64,000 nucleotides of DNA from assembly GCA_905182555.1 (NCBI GenBank), contig CAJJBX010000003.1, positions 1 to 64,000 of the forward strand. Reading direction: 5' to 3'. Source of the DNA: an uncultured Ilumatobacter sp. GTDB taxonomy: Bacteria; Actinomycetota; Acidimicrobiia; Acidimicrobiales; Ilumatobacteraceae. The notes below the pieces were generated by a model. The model saw only the letters and a program-made list of their open reading frames with translations. It made no database searches and was not told the DNA's origin. A program made the position numbers and the translations under genes. Shown here piece after piece: positions 63,503-64,000 of the stretch (positions are counted from its first letter, which is position 1; the number at the start of each line of letters is the position of its first letter).

Positions 63503-63535
63503 AGTTGCGAAAGGGGCCTGACCCCATACGCAACT
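63503..63535 (-). repeat. REP-like palindrome, copy 4
   Basis: Same 33-base element as at 29555, in inverted orientation (AGTTGCGAAAGGGGCC at the left). It lies between the arylsulfatase stop, which its last base touches, and the MBL gene, both on the minus strand, so it may act as a terminator. Confidence 0.9.
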
Positions 63536-64000
63536 CACTGGCGGCTCATTTCACTTGCGGCGTTTGCTCGCTCGGCCTCGACGGCATCGCGCGACAGCAG
63601 CTGAACAACGACGTCGTGCAGCGTGCCTTCAAAGGGGAACGGTCCGGTGTAGCGCTGCGATACAGCAGAGCCGTAGTCGTACCCGACGCTCGGACCGACT
63701 GACGACATCATTGTCATGAACAGCGGCAGCTCGGTCGGCTCGGTTGCCACGCCATCGAGGCTCAGCGAGATCGTGCCTGTCTTGGCGCCGGTACGGCGCA
63801 CCTGGACGCCGAGGGCACTCGAGCCGACTGGCACGTCGATCTCGGACTCGACGATCAAATGGTCGTCGAATGCGTTGTAGTCAACGACCAGCTTGTTGTC
63901 CTGAACAAAGATCGACACGCCTGAGTTCTCGGTACCGGTCGCGTACAAAACTCCCTGCTCACCTGCTGCACGAGTAATGCGAGCTGTGAGGTCAAACGAG
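63535..64000 (-). CDS. Arylsulfatase, C-terminal part, cut by the window edge
   Basis: The last 154 residues of an arylsulfatase-type protein: FDLTARITRAAGEQGVLYAT, GVSIFVQDNKLVVDYNAF, LGVQVRRTGAKTGTISLSLD and a final helix. This beta-sandwich tail is usual for large soil arylsulfatases (about 780 residues). The catalytic domain with its formylglycine site lies right of the window, so activity cannot be judged. Confidence 0.72.
   Translation of the reverse strand, partial: SFDLTARITRAAGEQGVLYATGTENSGVSIFVQDNKLVVDYNAFDDHLIVESEIDVPVGSSALGVQVRRTGAKTGTISLSLDGVATEPTELPLFMTMMSSVGPSVGYDYGSAVSQRYTGPFPFEGTLHDVVVQLLSRDAVEAERANAASEMSRQ

Overview
The window is a stretch of high-GC chromosome from what looks like an aerobic heterotrophic actinomycete. 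Actinobacterial-type families (an SCO6745-type protein, PaaX, a wax-ester synthase remnant, many ATGA start/stop overlaps) and the density of catabolic genes would fit a marine or soil Acidimicrobiia-like lineage, but this is inference; no rRNA, tRNA or marker gene is present. No prophage, CRISPR array or transposase gene was found.

Layout. (1) 1-8740, minus: one apparent operon running BMP-type substrate-binding lipoprotein, ABC ATPase, two permeases, TauE-like exporter, formamidase and urease ureA-ureB-ureC. Its reading frames are broken by many single-base shifts. (2) 8818-18736: a catabolic cluster with two Rieske oxygenases, an acyl-CoA ligase, hydantoinase/oxoprolinase-type HyuA and HyuB, a cupin, two VOC proteins and a FadR-type GntR regulator. 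Five copies of the palindrome TGGTCNGACCA lie in front of the regulator, both VOC genes, one Rieske gene and the BMP/urease operon, so blocks 1 and 2 look like one regulon: uptake, oxygenation, CoA activation, ATP-dependent ring or amide opening, and recovery of nitrogen from formamide and urea. (3) 18.7-27.5 kb: CDGSH fragment, YceI protein with divergent MarR regulator and paired operators, O-methyltransferase, HutC-type regulator, trpB/trpA with an unusual frame junction, a YHYH-domain lipoprotein and a DUF808 membrane protein. (4) 27-43.6 kb: hydrolases, enoyl-CoA hydratase, an NAD/guanine salvage set (pncA-pncB-guaD), a PLP enzyme, an adenylation-carrier-membrane acyltransferase fusion, a dimethylformamidase-like protein, a beta-lactamase-fold lipoprotein and an alkylsulfatase-like enzyme. 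(5) 43.6-54.3 kb: an NMT1/THI5-type ABC importer, DUF1185 and hydroxyisobutyrate-dehydrogenase-like genes, a desaturase with divergent PaaX regulator, an amidohydrolase, a dienelactone hydrolase and an AcuI-like reductase. (6) 54.4-64 kb, minus: a tightly packed xenobiotic-type operon (haloalkane dehalogenase, SCO6745 protein, SRPBCC, a sulfatase/DJ-1 fusion, DUF1330-like, GST, and a selenoprotein-B-like reductase with an in-frame UGA and a SECIS-like hairpin), then an MBL hydrolase and the end of an arylsulfatase.

Several genes survive only as fragments (P450, wax-ester synthase, CDGSH, DUF6326-like), and a REP-like palindrome occurs four times, twice as an inverted pair. Frameshifts are dense in the first 8.5 kb and sporadic later (trpB/trpA, DUF808, dimethylformamidase, beta-lactamase, Lin0512). 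Where I could reconstruct the frame, single-base homopolymer changes restore it, so assembly error is the leading explanation, though real decay is not excluded.
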